From Schizochytrium sp. CCTCC M209059 (taxonomy: Eukaryota > Sar > Bigyra > Thraustochytrida > Thraustochytriidae), in assembly GCA_000818945.1 (NCBI GenBank), contig KN805373.1, positions 186,001 through 250,000 of the forward strand: a stretch of DNA of 64,000 nt, in the 5' to 3' direction. This document shows positions 1-8,714 of the stretch, one piece after another. The position numbers and the translations under genes were made by a program. Numbering within the stretch: position 1 is the stretch's first letter; each line of letters opens with the position of its first letter. A model generated the notes under the pieces. That model was not told the DNA's origin. It did not search any database and worked only from the letters and a program-made list of their open reading frames with translations.

Positions 1-123
1 CTTTCCATTCACGGCGGCTGTCCCCCGGTCCGCGGCGTCAAGTATGCCATCAATATCTTTTGCTGGAATCTTCCCAACGGAGATGGCCTGCGCCTTATGC
101 GGAGCGACGCTTCGGACTGGTAG
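1..123 (+). CDS. C-terminal end of a prolyl 4-hydroxylase-like 2OG-Fe(II) oxygenase (partial)
   Basis: The first 40 codons of the window form an open frame ending in TAG at 121-123. They contain His4, Gly5-Gly6, Cys7-Pro8, Val10, Gly12 and Lys14, in the order H-GG-CP-x-V-x-G-x-K. In the prolyl 4-hydroxylase family this is the last part of the double-stranded beta-helix: the distal iron-binding His, and a Lys ten residues later that binds 2-oxoglutarate. Here His4 and Lys14 have that spacing. Codons favour G/C at the third position, which supports real coding. The start and most of the enzyme lie left of the window, so substrate and location cannot be judged. The stop is only 34 bases from the stop of the convergent NSRP1-like gene. 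Confidence 0.7.
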   Translation, partial: LSIHGGCPPVRGVKYAINIFCWNLPNGDGLRLMRSDASDW

Positions 124-157
124 CAATGGAGGATAACCATCTATCAAATTGACTTTA

Positions 158-1075
158 CTACACTCTCTTTTGTTCATTTTCAAGTCGCAACCGCTTTCGC
201 TCAAGCGCACGCGCACGCGCAGCTTCAAGCTCCGCATGGCTAATTGTGCATCGTTGTGCGGGAGGCAGACTGACTGTGTTTTCTTCTTGCTTTGCCTCAT
301 CTTTCCCCTTGCCGACATTAATGTTTTGCCCTACTTCAATCTTCGCACTCGTAGTCGCGGCAGAAGAAGACGATGACGACGACGACGACGACGACGACGA
401 CGATACTGCTGCTCGAAATGGTTCAGCAGAGTCAGTGGCTAGAGAAGCAGGCCTGTGAAGATGCTGTTCATTTGCGGCGGTGGCATCTGATTGCACGACT
501 TCCGCTTTCCCGAGGAGAAGAGTACGATTAAAGGCGCCCAAGTTGCCCGTCTGTTGCTTTTCGGCCTCTGCGTCCCTTCGCGCTTCCTCTTCTTCCCAAA
601 GCTTGCGCTCGCGAAGTTTGTCCTTGTATGCGCTCGTAACAAAGACCTCGGTGGGCGCTCCAAGCTCTGTGCTTTCGTCCTCGATGTTTTTTCGGATAAG
701 CTTTTCACGAGCGCGCTCGTGTTGGATTTCACGCTGTTTTGCCGTCTGCAGCAAGCTATCAATATACCGACTTTTTTTCTCTTCATGCTGTGCAGCGTCG
801 GCTTGACGACGCGCCGCGTCCAGCGCCGCATCCAGCTCCTCTGCATTCGCTACCGCGTCGTTGTTCGTGGCCTTGCTTGCGTTGAGCTCGTTCACCGCCT
901 GAAGTCTCGCGTTCATGGCCTTGCGCGCATCTTTCGCAGCCTTCCCGGGGTCGACCTGCTGTGTCGGGTCAGCATGGTCGTCCTCGTCCTCTTCCTCTGC
1001 GCCAAAGGGATCGTCTGCATCCGCCTCCGCACTCCCGCCGACGCGTGCGCGCCGCTTGCGCGCACCAAGCTTCAT
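158..1075 (-). CDS. NSRP1-like nuclear speckle splicing regulator (CCDC55/DUF2040 family)
   Basis: 305-residue hydrophilic protein. The recognisable part is the DUF2040-type N-terminal domain at about residues 95-165: SRYIDSLLQTAKQRE, then a charged helix with RAREKLIRKN, then EVFVTSAYKDKLRERK. The order 'RYI-LL-A-R', acidic spacer, 'FVTSAYK-KL' is the family hallmark. Known members are nuclear-speckle proteins that influence splice-site choice. An acidic patch precedes the domain (about 20-40), and a run of about 15 Ser (residues 220-240) and a basic C-terminus follow it. The ATG at 1075 has an A-rich context. It is shorter than animal NSRP1 because it lacks the long RS tail. Convergent with the oxygenase end to its left. 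Confidence 0.75.
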   Translation of the reverse strand: MKLGARKRRARVGGSAEADADDPFGAEEEDEDDHADPTQQVDPGKAAKDARKAMNARLQAVNELNASKATNNDAVANAEELDAALDAARRQADAAQHEEKKSRYIDSLLQTAKQREIQHERAREKLIRKNIEDESTELGAPTEVFVTSAYKDKLRERKLWEEEEARRDAEAEKQQTGNLGAFNRTLLLGKAEVVQSDATAANEQHLHRPASLATDSAEPFRAAVSSSSSSSSSSSSSSAATTSAKIEVGQNINVGKGKDEAKQEENTVSLPPAQRCTISHAELEAARARALERKRLRLENEQKRV

Positions 1076-2573
1076 TTTTTTTCAATTCATTTTTCCACCC
1101 TTCTCGTGTGCCCTTGGCCCACCTTGGTTGGCACTGGATTTGGGGTCTTGCGACTCTTTAAAATTACGACAAGGCCTTGGTTCTCTAAGGGACCATGTTC
1201 ATGTTTGACTCTACTCGGCCAAACAAGCAAAGTTGCATCACCAAATGAAGAAGATCATCGACCATTGAGGATATGGTCTTTGGTTTCATCGCATCATGAT
1301 GAAGAGAAATGTAATGCCCATCTCGCATACGATTTTTAGAAATCGGCTCGACTCGACCCGACTCGACTCGACTCGACTCGAGAACGAGGTTCTGCCACGC
1401 ACACAAACCAGTTCGAGCAGATCCAGGCCAAAACGCGCGGAACTAGCTCCAATAGCCGTTATGTGCTGGTGCTGGTGATCGCGCTCTTTCTATGCAGAAA
1501 CTTTGCCACCCGTACTTATGAATACGAGCTTCTCTAGAAAGAAACGAGGGGTGGGCCAGACCAGGCTAGCCAGGCTCAATTGTGGGACCTCTTGGCTCTG
1601 AGGTGAGGTGCTCCAGTGCCTATGGACACTGAGAAGACAGTTTCGTCATCCACCAGGGATCGCCAGCGGCAGATAGGGAGAGATGGCCATTAAAGCCAGC
1701 TCTTGCCAGCGACAAGCCGGGGCGAGCGGCCTCCCGGCCGTCCCGCTGTCGTGTATGGCTGGTCGTTTCGCTTGCCTTCGCAGACTCCATCGATGCACAT
1801 GCTTGTTTCCTCAGGCCAGGTAGCGCACGATGCAATGAGAAAGTTGTTGTTGCTACTGCTTCCGCTTCTTCGAAGTGCGGCCTTTACGCACTCAACCCTG
1901 CGCTTATCTACGCCATTGGATCGTCCAGGATGGCGCGCTCAAGTTTGCGGAGCGACGTCTACAGCACATTTCACCAGCTAAGTCCCCTTTCAGCAATGTT
2001 GCCGTTGAACCAAGGATGGTTGACCTTCACTTCAAAGTTCCAACTTAGAAGAAAACTTTGACCCTCGGAAGTTCCGAGGGGGGAAAAGAGGGCTTTCTAA
2101 TCTAGCCGAGGCATGTTGTTCACGAGCAAGTATTGGGCCCAGCACGTTGGATCGGGGGAAAGAGGGGGAGAGGAGGGTCCTTTTCGAATTGACGTGGAGA
2201 GAGCTGTGGCGCGCGTGAAATAACGAGACGGTTTCAGGGAGGGTCGGGGATTTGCTCAACGCATCGCATCGCATCGCAAAATATCGCATCAGCCTTGCAA
2301 TCTCTCTCTCTCTCTATATATAGATATATATATGAAGAGCAGGTTAGGGAAAGAGGAGAGGAGATGGGCTGAGACGACTCTTGCCGACTCGTGGCCGCCG
2401 TTTCTTTTTTTTTTAGCGTTGGCACAATGTACGTGTCGCCAGCTCTCATAAAATGGGTCTGCAAAATCGCCTCAAGCAAAACGAAAACGTGTTGACAGCT
2501 TGAAGCTAAGAATTTGCACCAGTCTGTCACAAGACCGAGTTTACGCCGAAGACGTCGCTTGAAGAATAGTAAA
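1076..2573. other. Intergenic/promoter region with simple repeats
   Basis: No ORF here has domain-like content. The region holds a short imperfect (ACTCG)n tract at about 1346-1383 and a (CT)n-(TA)n tract at about 2300-2333 that includes TATATATAGATATATATA, about 240 bp upstream of the secreted-protein ATG. The region separates the divergent NSRP1-like and secreted-protein genes. Confidence 0.5.
1346..1383. repeat. (ACTCG)n pentanucleotide tract
   Basis: Seven ACTCG-like units with one ACCCG variant. GAGTC on the other strand matches the tract at 22986-23006. Confidence 0.9.
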
Positions 2574-3473
2574 ATGAAGCCTACTCTTGCCATCGCGCTT
2601 CTCGCCTCGGCTGGTATTGCCGGGATTAGGGCCGTAGATGCTCGAGAGACGATGTTGCGAGGAGAGGAAAGCCTTGAATCAAGAGACCTCGGCAGAAGTA
2701 ACCGCACAAACCATCCCGTCTGCAGCCAGATTGTCGATGAGGAGACGGGCTGGTGGGAATCGCGTGTCCAGCTGCGCGCAAACTACTTTACCGTCGAGTC
2801 TCTGGTGACGGACCTGGACAATTACTGCACAAATTACAATGACGATCCGGATGCGTGCCGCGACCCGAGCATGCGCTCGAGCTACACTGATCTTTCCGAG
2901 GAAGAGCTGAAGGCTTCCTGCATTATGATGGGCTCTTCGGACCGCCGCTGTGTGGGCAACCCCTGCAACCAGTACAACACGGGCGAATGCACCCTGCAGG
3001 CAACCGCGGGTCGTTGCGTGTGGCTCACGAAGAAACAAACAATCAAGGCGAACAAACACCTTGGCGAGAAGATCTACTTGGGACATGGTTGCTACAACAA
3101 TGTTTGCCATGCCAAGGCAGTTGGACGAGGCAAGCTGACCGATGAGGAGTGCGAAGACTTTAGCATTCCTGGTGTCATGGACTGCACATGGTGCCAGGGA
3201 GGTAAAAGGTACCCTGAACTCAAGGGTCAAGGCGTTGGCTGCCAAATGACCACGGCCCGCACAACCGCAAAATGCGCACCGGTGAACAACAAGAACATCG
3301 ACAAGAGCTCGATTTGGGAGCAGCTGTCAAATCCCAAGTGCCAGTGCAGTTCCACGTACACGCTGTGCAACGCCGCCGTCAGCGAAGGTGATCGTGGTGG
3401 TAGTGACGCCTTCATTCTCCGCTACCCTCGAAGCTCCACGCCATCGCCCACCCCGTTTCCTGGCTCACCGTAA
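2574..3473 (+). CDS. Secreted cysteine-rich protein, unknown function
   Basis: 299 residues from the ATG at 2574. This start is preferred over an in-frame ATG at 2514 because it places a typical signal peptide at the N-terminus: Met-Lys-Pro-Thr, then a hydrophobic core (LAIALLASAGIAGI), then a cleavage zone near residue 22. The mature part has about 18 cysteines in short CxxxC and CxxC spacings, many paired with nearby Trp, Tyr or Asn. It ends in a Ser/Thr/Pro tail (STPSPTPFPGSP) that could be O-glycosylated. There is no transmembrane helix, no catalytic motif and no family I recognise. A disulfide-bonded extracellular or wall protein is the likely class. It converges with the CAAX kinase gene. 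Confidence 0.65.
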   Translation: MKPTLAIALLASAGIAGIRAVDARETMLRGEESLESRDLGRSNRTNHPVCSQIVDEETGWWESRVQLRANYFTVESLVTDLDNYCTNYNDDPDACRDPSMRSSYTDLSEEELKASCIMMGSSDRRCVGNPCNQYNTGECTLQATAGRCVWLTKKQTIKANKHLGEKIYLGHGCYNNVCHAKAVGRGKLTDEECEDFSIPGVMDCTWCQGGKRYPELKGQGVGCQMTTARTTAKCAPVNNKNIDKSSIWEQLSNPKCQCSSTYTLCNAAVSEGDRGGSDAFILRYPRSSTPSPTPFPGSP

Positions 3474-3915
3474 AACCATTTACTGAATCTTTCTCGCTGT
3501 AAGCTTGTAGTGCTACGTCCAAATGAGTGAATTCTACATTGTGCTTGTTAAACACGAATTTACAAACGTCAACGCTATCTGTGCAACGATGGAAAGTCTG
3601 AATCTTGACAAGTCTTCCTATTATTTTGGCTGTAGGGCCTAAACGAAATTGTAAAGATGTTGCAATGCTCGTTTCTGCATGGAGCGAGGAAGATAGGTAT
3701 CAATAGAGGCACCAGATGGCGCAATAAACACAAAATGACGTAAACAAAAGGATCAGCCAATATCAGCTATTAGTTTTGCCAATGACATGGCGTCTACAGA
3801 TGAATGAAAGAGTGAGAAACAAGAACAGAAGAATGCATAAAGGTGACAACGCGTGGTTCCATCGTGTGGCCCCAAAGCCCATAAACTAAGCAGAGTCCAT
3901 TTTGTACGACAGATT
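3474..3915. other. Convergent 3' intergenic region
   Basis: 442 bp between the stops of the secreted-protein gene and the kinase gene. AT-richer than the flanking coding DNA. No repeat, ORF or RNA structure seen; presumably both 3' UTRs. Confidence 0.5.
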
Positions 3916-5670
3916 TCACATGACAACGCAGCATCCACCACCACCACCACCAGCACTGGAGCTATTTGCGTTCTTAAGCTCGTCCGTCACATCGTGAAGA
4001 GAAGCCGTTTGGTGTAGTGGAACTGCGGCACTCTCGGTAGGCAGCGCTGTTTCCTGAAAACTTGGTTTGAATTGGCGGTGAGAAAGCTGCTGAGGATGCG
4101 ACTGCCCCGTTGGCGGCCTGGCGGCGCGTTCAAGATGCGTTGCTGGAAAGGCGCTATCCTGTAAGCCGGACCTGGACTTTGGGCGCGTAGACTTTGCAGA
4201 CTTGGGACGTGCCGCCATGCGCAATGATGGCGTGCGAGAATCACCGCGCTTGAAGATTTCAGCCTCGCCCGAGGCGAGCTCTGCCTGAAGTTCTTCAAGC
4301 CACTCGACGACATCGGCAGGACTCAGGCGCTCCAGAGGGTCATAGCTCATGCACTGCTCTGTGAGGCGAAGCAGCGAGGTCGGGCACCCTTTGACGGCGT
4401 TATCTTCAAGCTGCGAAAAGTCAACCTGGAAAGAGTCCTCCGGCTTGCGTACCATAAAACCGTTCTTTCCCATATTTTTGCCAGAGGCCACCTCGGCGAG
4501 AAGGCCGCCAAAGGCAAAGACATCGACAGAGGCCGTGTACGGTGTCGAAAAGAGAAGCTCGGGGGCCATGAACTCTTCGGTGCCGCAATAGGTCTGGCGA
4601 CGCAACCGCGAGGACTGGCGCGCACGATGCTGAAAGTCAAGCTCGCGACCCTCCTGGACTTCAACGCTGCTGTACGTACCGCGTGCCATGCCAAAATCCG
4701 CAAGCTTGGCAACGACACCGTCCGGCGACAAGCGGCTCATTTCCATGGCCTTGACATTGAGCAAGACGTTATCTGGTTTGATGTCACGGTGCATAATACC
4801 ATGCTCATGAAGGTAGTCGAGAGCTTGGGCGGTTTGTGCGCAGATTCGCAGGCGATGCGGCCATTTGACGAGGGCAGCCGACGCCTTGTCTGTTTTCAGG
4901 GCGTCGACAAGCGAGCCGCCCCGCATGAACTCGGTAACGGCAACAATCTTGGTGACGCCGCTGGTCTTTTCGAAGGTCGCCCCGATCAGCTTTACGATGT
5001 GATCGTGCTTCAGACTATGCAAGAGCGTGATTTCGGTGATGGCGTAAACCTCGTCGTCGATCTTGACTTCCTTGACGCAGACAGGTTGGCCTCTGTACAT
5101 GCCGCGTCGAACGACGCTGAAGCTGCCGCTGTCGGAGATGATTTTGCCAAGCTCCACCTCGCGCATAGGGAATCTCCAGTCCACCTGGGTCAGCTTGGCG
5201 ATGCTGCGGGGCAGGCGTGCTGCAATCTTGTCTTCTTCCAGACGCACGCTCATGCGCTGTGTTTTCAGATCAGCTTCTCCAAGCAGAGGCGGGGCTCGAT
5301 GTCTGGCCCTGCTTGCTGCGGCTGCGGCTGAGGCTGCCGCCGAAGCTGCGGCCGCGGTGCGGGCGTCGGGACGGGTATCCTCACCGTCTTCATCAGAATC
5401 GCGGCTGAGTAGCGTTTTCGAGGTCGCACTGGATTTGGGTTGCTCCTGATCGGCCTGGAGCTCAGCATGTCGACGGTCATACAAAGGCTGGCCCAGCATG
5501 CGCGCGAGGAACTGCGAGATGTAGTCGAGGTCGGCATTACCGCCCTCTTCGCTAGCTCCTTGCGCCGCAAAAAATTGTACCGCAGTTTGGTTCCGCGGCG
5601 ACGCGGTCGCGCGAGGCGCTTCTGCATTCGCCGGCATCGGCGTGCGCCCTGTCTCCTCGCCGTGCGCCAT
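3916..5670 (-). CDS. Protein kinase (TKL-like) with C-terminal CAAX prenylation box
   Basis: 584 residues. The N-terminal 160 residues are low complexity with an Ala-rich stretch (about 105-120). The kinase domain spans about 170-465. It has a loosely conserved glycine loop (GKIISDSGSFSVV), catalytic Lys200 (VCVKEV), HRDIKPDN at 294-301 with catalytic Asp296, DFG at 325-327 and APE at 369-371. The loop before APE reads GTEEFMAPE, as in many protist tyrosine-kinase-like (TKL) serine/threonine kinases. The activation loop carries a basic insertion of about 20 residues. After a Ser/Pro/Arg-rich tail the protein ends in six glycines, then Cys-Cys-Val-Val-Met and TGA. CVVM fits the CAAX rule, with Met favouring farnesylation, and the preceding Cys could be palmitoylated. 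A membrane-anchored signalling kinase is inferred. Substrates unknown. Confidence 0.85.
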   Translation of the reverse strand: MAHGEETGRTPMPANAEAPRATASPRNQTAVQFFAAQGASEEGGNADLDYISQFLARMLGQPLYDRRHAELQADQEQPKSSATSKTLLSRDSDEDGEDTRPDARTAAAASAAASAAAAASRARHRAPPLLGEADLKTQRMSVRLEEDKIAARLPRSIAKLTQVDWRFPMREVELGKIISDSGSFSVVRRGMYRGQPVCVKEVKIDDEVYAITEITLLHSLKHDHIVKLIGATFEKTSGVTKIVAVTEFMRGGSLVDALKTDKASAALVKWPHRLRICAQTAQALDYLHEHGIMHRDIKPDNVLLNVKAMEMSRLSPDGVVAKLADFGMARGTYSSVEVQEGRELDFQHRARQSSRLRRQTYCGTEEFMAPELLFSTPYTASVDVFAFGGLLAEVASGKNMGKNGFMVRKPEDSFQVDFSQLEDNAVKGCPTSLLRLTEQCMSYDPLERLSPADVVEWLEELQAELASGEAEIFKRGDSRTPSLRMAARPKSAKSTRPKSRSGLQDSAFPATHLERAARPPTGQSHPQQLSHRQFKPSFQETALPTESAAVPLHQTASLHDVTDELKNANSSSAGGGGGGCCVVM

Positions 5671-5938
5671 TGCCTCTCCGTGCAGCAGTAGCAGCTCGCG
5701 GAAAAGCCGTGTTTCTGCAGCAGCAGCCGCAGCAACAGCAACAATTACAAAAATTAATTACTACAGCAATGGGAAGCCTCCGCGACGTGGCACCGGCCTC
5801 GCCGCTCGCGCGCTCGCTCTGCTCCGCGCGCGCCTGCGACGCCTCTCCTTCCCCTCGCTCGCTTTACACGCTCTTCGGCTCTACGGCGCGCGCGCACGTG
5901 CAGCGGCCGTCGATCCCGGCCGCCTCTTTTCTTCGCCC

Positions 5939-6020
5939 ACGACGCGACGCGACGCGACGCGACGCGACGCAACGCAACGCAACGCGACGCGACGCGACGC
6001 GACGCAACGCAGCGCAGCAG
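5939..6020. repeat. (GACGC)n pentanucleotide repeat
   Basis: About 15 consecutive copies of GACGC with some AACGC variants, running into the assembly gap at 6032. The same motif recurs at 23195-23235. Confidence 0.9.
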
Positions 6021-6031
6021 CCCTCGCCGCC

Positions 6032-6066
6032 NNNNNNNNNNNNNNNNNNNNNNNNNNNNNNNNNNN
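6032..6066. other. Assembly gap (35 N)
   Basis: Run of N immediately after the (GACGC)n tract. The repeat probably caused the gap, so its real length is unknown. Confidence 0.99.
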
Positions 6067-7195
6067 GGGCGCCCTCCGCTCGCGGCACGTACACGCCCTG
6101 CCTGCTCTGCTCTGCTCTGCTCACGTGTGCGCCCCCCGGCCTCTCGGGTCCGAGCGCTGTGTTTCCCTTGCGCGGCCGCGGAGGTCGCCCGGCGCTGGTC
6201 CGCGCGGCTCTGCAGGGCTGCGCTGCAGGGCTGCGCGGCGCGGCGCTGCGCTGCGCGGCGCGGCGGCGCTCGGGGGCCTGCCGCCTCCGGCTCTCGCCCC
6301 GCCGCGCCTGGCCCGCCTCGAGAGGGGGGCTCTTCGGGAGTCCTGGGGGTCCCTGCTCCGCCTTAGAGTCGCGGCGTGCGAAGGCGGGCGAGGGAGGGCG
6401 GTAAGGCGGTGCAGGAAGAGGCCCAAAGGAAGGGGGGAAGCGACCTAAGGAAGTGGGGGGAGACCAGGATCTTGCGCGTCCAGCCCGAGCAAGTCCGGCA
6501 GCAGAACAGCAAGACCGAGAGCAGTAGGTCGCATGCATGCCCGCGCGCAGCGCAGCGCAGCGGAGAGGAGAGGAGCGGCGCACGGAGGAGCGCGAACGGC
6601 GGCGCGTGCCACTTCCTCGCGACGGCCCGAGGCGAGGAGGAGCAGGAGCGCTGGGCGCTGGGATGGAGGATGGCGATGGGGATGACATGATCGCGGGCTC
6701 GAGACGACGTAGGCGACCTCGCTTGCTCTCGCGCTCGCTCGGGCGCTGCGGCGTAGCGAGGAAGAGAAGTCCACGCTGCCGCGGAGCGCGGGCGGTTGAT
6801 TGATCTGATGCACGGAGTCGAGATTTCCAGGCGAGCGGACGGCGGTGAGCAGAGCAGAGCAGTGCTTAACAGAGCAGTGCTCTACACAAGGAAGCACGGG
6901 AGACGAGCACCTGCGCGTACACTTGTGTGGAGGTGGTGACGACGCAGGCCTTTTGGGAACACGTCGGGCGGGTGGAACGGAGAAAGGAGGCAGCGAGCGT
7001 CACTGGCACGAGAGAGCGCGAGCGGACGAGCGAGTGCCGGAGTGAGGGAATGAGTGAGCGAGCGAGCAAAATGACTGACTGACACGGGGACGGGTGGTCG
7101 GGACGGATCAACCAACCCCCACATCAATTCACGCAACGTAGAGCAAAGCAAAGAGCACGCAGAGCAAGAAAAGAAACAACTAAAACAAGACCAAA

Positions 7196-8191
7196 ATGGG
7201 CAACAAGGAGACGAAGCGCTTCAATGTGGCGGTGCTCGGCGCCGCCGGTGGCATTGGCCAGCCGCTCTCCCTTCTTCTCGCCACGTCCCCGTACGTGCAG
7301 CGGCTCCACGTGTACGATGTGGTCCCCGTCGTGAACGGCGTCGGCGTCGATCTCTCGCACATCAACACCCCCGTCCAGTGCAAGGGCTTCGCCGGCGACC
7401 TCAAGGACGCCGAGGCTTCGGCCAAGACCCTGCGCGAGGCGCTCGCCGGCTCGGATGTTGTCGTCATCCCCGCTGGTGTGCCCCGCAAGCCAGGCATGAC
7501 CCGCGCTGACCTCTTTAATGTCAACGCCGGCATCGTCGCTGGCCTCGTCGAGGGCATTGCCGACGCCTGCCCCAAGGCCATGGTCTGCATCATTTCCAAC
7601 CCGGTCAACGCCACCGTCCCCATCGCTGCCGAGGTCCTCAAGAAGAAGGGCTGCTACGACCCCAAGCGCCTCTTTGGCGTGTCCACCCTCGATGTGGTCC
7701 GCGCGCGCAAGTTTATCGCCGAGAAGGCTCAGATTGACCCCGAGGACCTCGACATCACGGTCATTGGCGGCCACAGCGGTGTCACCATCCTGCCCCTGCT
7801 CTCGCAGACCTCGCCCAAGGTCGAGTTTTCCGACGAGGAGATCGAGGCTCTTACCTCGCGCATTCAGAACGCCGGTACCGAGGTCGTCGAGGCCAAGGCC
7901 GGCGGCGGTTCTGCCACGCTTTCCATGGCGTACGCTGGCTACCGCTTCGCCACTTCGGTCATGGCTGCGCTTTCGGGCAAGTCGGGCATCGTCGAGTGCG
8001 CCTACGTGCCCAGCGACCTTACGGACCTCTCGTTCTTTGCGAGCAAGGTGGAGCTCGGCCCCGAGGGCGCCAAGAGCATCGTGCCTTTCAAGGACCTCAG
8101 CAAGTTCGAGACCGAGAAGCTCGAGAGCGAGGTCAAGGTTGAGCTCGCCAAGAACATCAAGCAGGGTGTCGAGTTTGTCGCCAACCTCTAA
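7196..8191 (+). CDS. NAD-dependent malate dehydrogenase
   Basis: 331 residues, full length for the family. It interconverts malate and oxaloacetate using NAD. It has the Rossmann motif GAAGGIGQPLS near the N-terminus, substrate-binding Arg in GVPRKPGMTR, ISNPVN, the catalytic Asp in STLDVVRAR and the catalytic His in IGGHSG. The sequence is of the mitochondrial/glyoxysomal class. The start is fixed by an in-frame TAA five codons upstream, so the N-terminus MGNKETKRF is real and there is no mitochondrial presequence. The C-terminus (VANL) is not a PTS1 peroxisomal signal. Cytosolic location is likely. Gly2 and Thr6 followed by Lys-Arg fit an N-myristoylation consensus. Strong G/C third-position codon bias suggests high expression. 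Confidence 0.95.
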   Translation: MGNKETKRFNVAVLGAAGGIGQPLSLLLATSPYVQRLHVYDVVPVVNGVGVDLSHINTPVQCKGFAGDLKDAEASAKTLREALAGSDVVVIPAGVPRKPGMTRADLFNVNAGIVAGLVEGIADACPKAMVCIISNPVNATVPIAAEVLKKKGCYDPKRLFGVSTLDVVRARKFIAEKAQIDPEDLDITVIGGHSGVTILPLLSQTSPKVEFSDEEIEALTSRIQNAGTEVVEAKAGGGSATLSMAYAGYRFATSVMAALSGKSGIVECAYVPSDLTDLSFFASKVELGPEGAKSIVPFKDLSKFETEKLESEVKVELAKNIKQGVEFVANL

Positions 8192-8714
8192 ACAGGAGTT
8201 GGTTGGTTTTGCTTCTTTTGGAAAGCCGCTCATTCCTCTTTTTTTTCTTTTCTAAACATTGACAAGTGAGGAACATGTTATCCCCGTTTTTTTCTTCTCC
8301 CGCTTTTCACATTGGCGATGCCTTACGTACCCCTTTCTTGCTTGCCATCCACTGTGAGAGGCGCCGAAAAGAGGCATCGCATTCACTGTGACTGATTCAA
8401 TGGGTCATAGAATACAAGACACGCATATTCAGTGGAAAATCCATCTGAGGGAAAAATGAGGTCATGTTATCGAACATACGAGTGGTTCAAGTTGAGGCTG
8501 CGTCCCCGCTTGCAAATGCGCCAAAAGAGCTCCTCTTCATCAGTTCTTTCTCTCTCTTCCAATGTAGAAAAAGATAGATACGTCGACAGTCGGATAGGAA
8601 AGTAGTGATCGAGCACCAGCGTAGTAGTAGCCCCGACAAAAAATCCGGGGAAAAGGTCGCGAGCAATTGCTTTGAAACTTTTGTCACGCCACAATGCCTG
8701 CCTGCTGCAATACT
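8192..8714. other. Convergent 3' intergenic region
   Basis: 523 bp between the malate dehydrogenase and CFAP20 stops. It has a pyrimidine-rich stretch after the MDH stop (about 8236-8310) and no convincing ORF, repeat or RNA gene. Confidence 0.5.

Larger units (their letters stand above)
5671..7195. other. GC-rich divergent promoter region with (GACGC)n repeat
   Basis: About 1.5 kb between the divergent kinase and malate dehydrogenase genes. It contains a (GACGC/AACGC)n tract (about 5939-6020), the N gap, GC-rich low-complexity DNA to 6400, a short direct repeat AGAGCAGTGCT (about 6857-6883), and an A-rich leader just before the malate dehydrogenase ATG. ORFs in this stretch look like translated simple sequence. 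Confidence 0.5.

Noticed and set aside
491..1339. 282-codon plus-strand open frame opposite the NSRP1-like gene
   Set aside because: Complement of a gene with clear family motifs; the product has no domain-like features.
1703..1981. 92-codon frame with a Leu-rich stretch (MRKLLLLLLPLL) that looks like a small secreted peptide
   Set aside because: Poor codon bias and no conserved content. Kept out for lack of support, though a small secreted peptide cannot be excluded.
7124..8233. 369-codon open frame antisense to malate dehydrogenase
   Set aside because: It mirrors the strongly GC3-biased MDH codons. Its product is Leu/Asp/Gly/His-rich with no domain, a known artefact of such codon bias.
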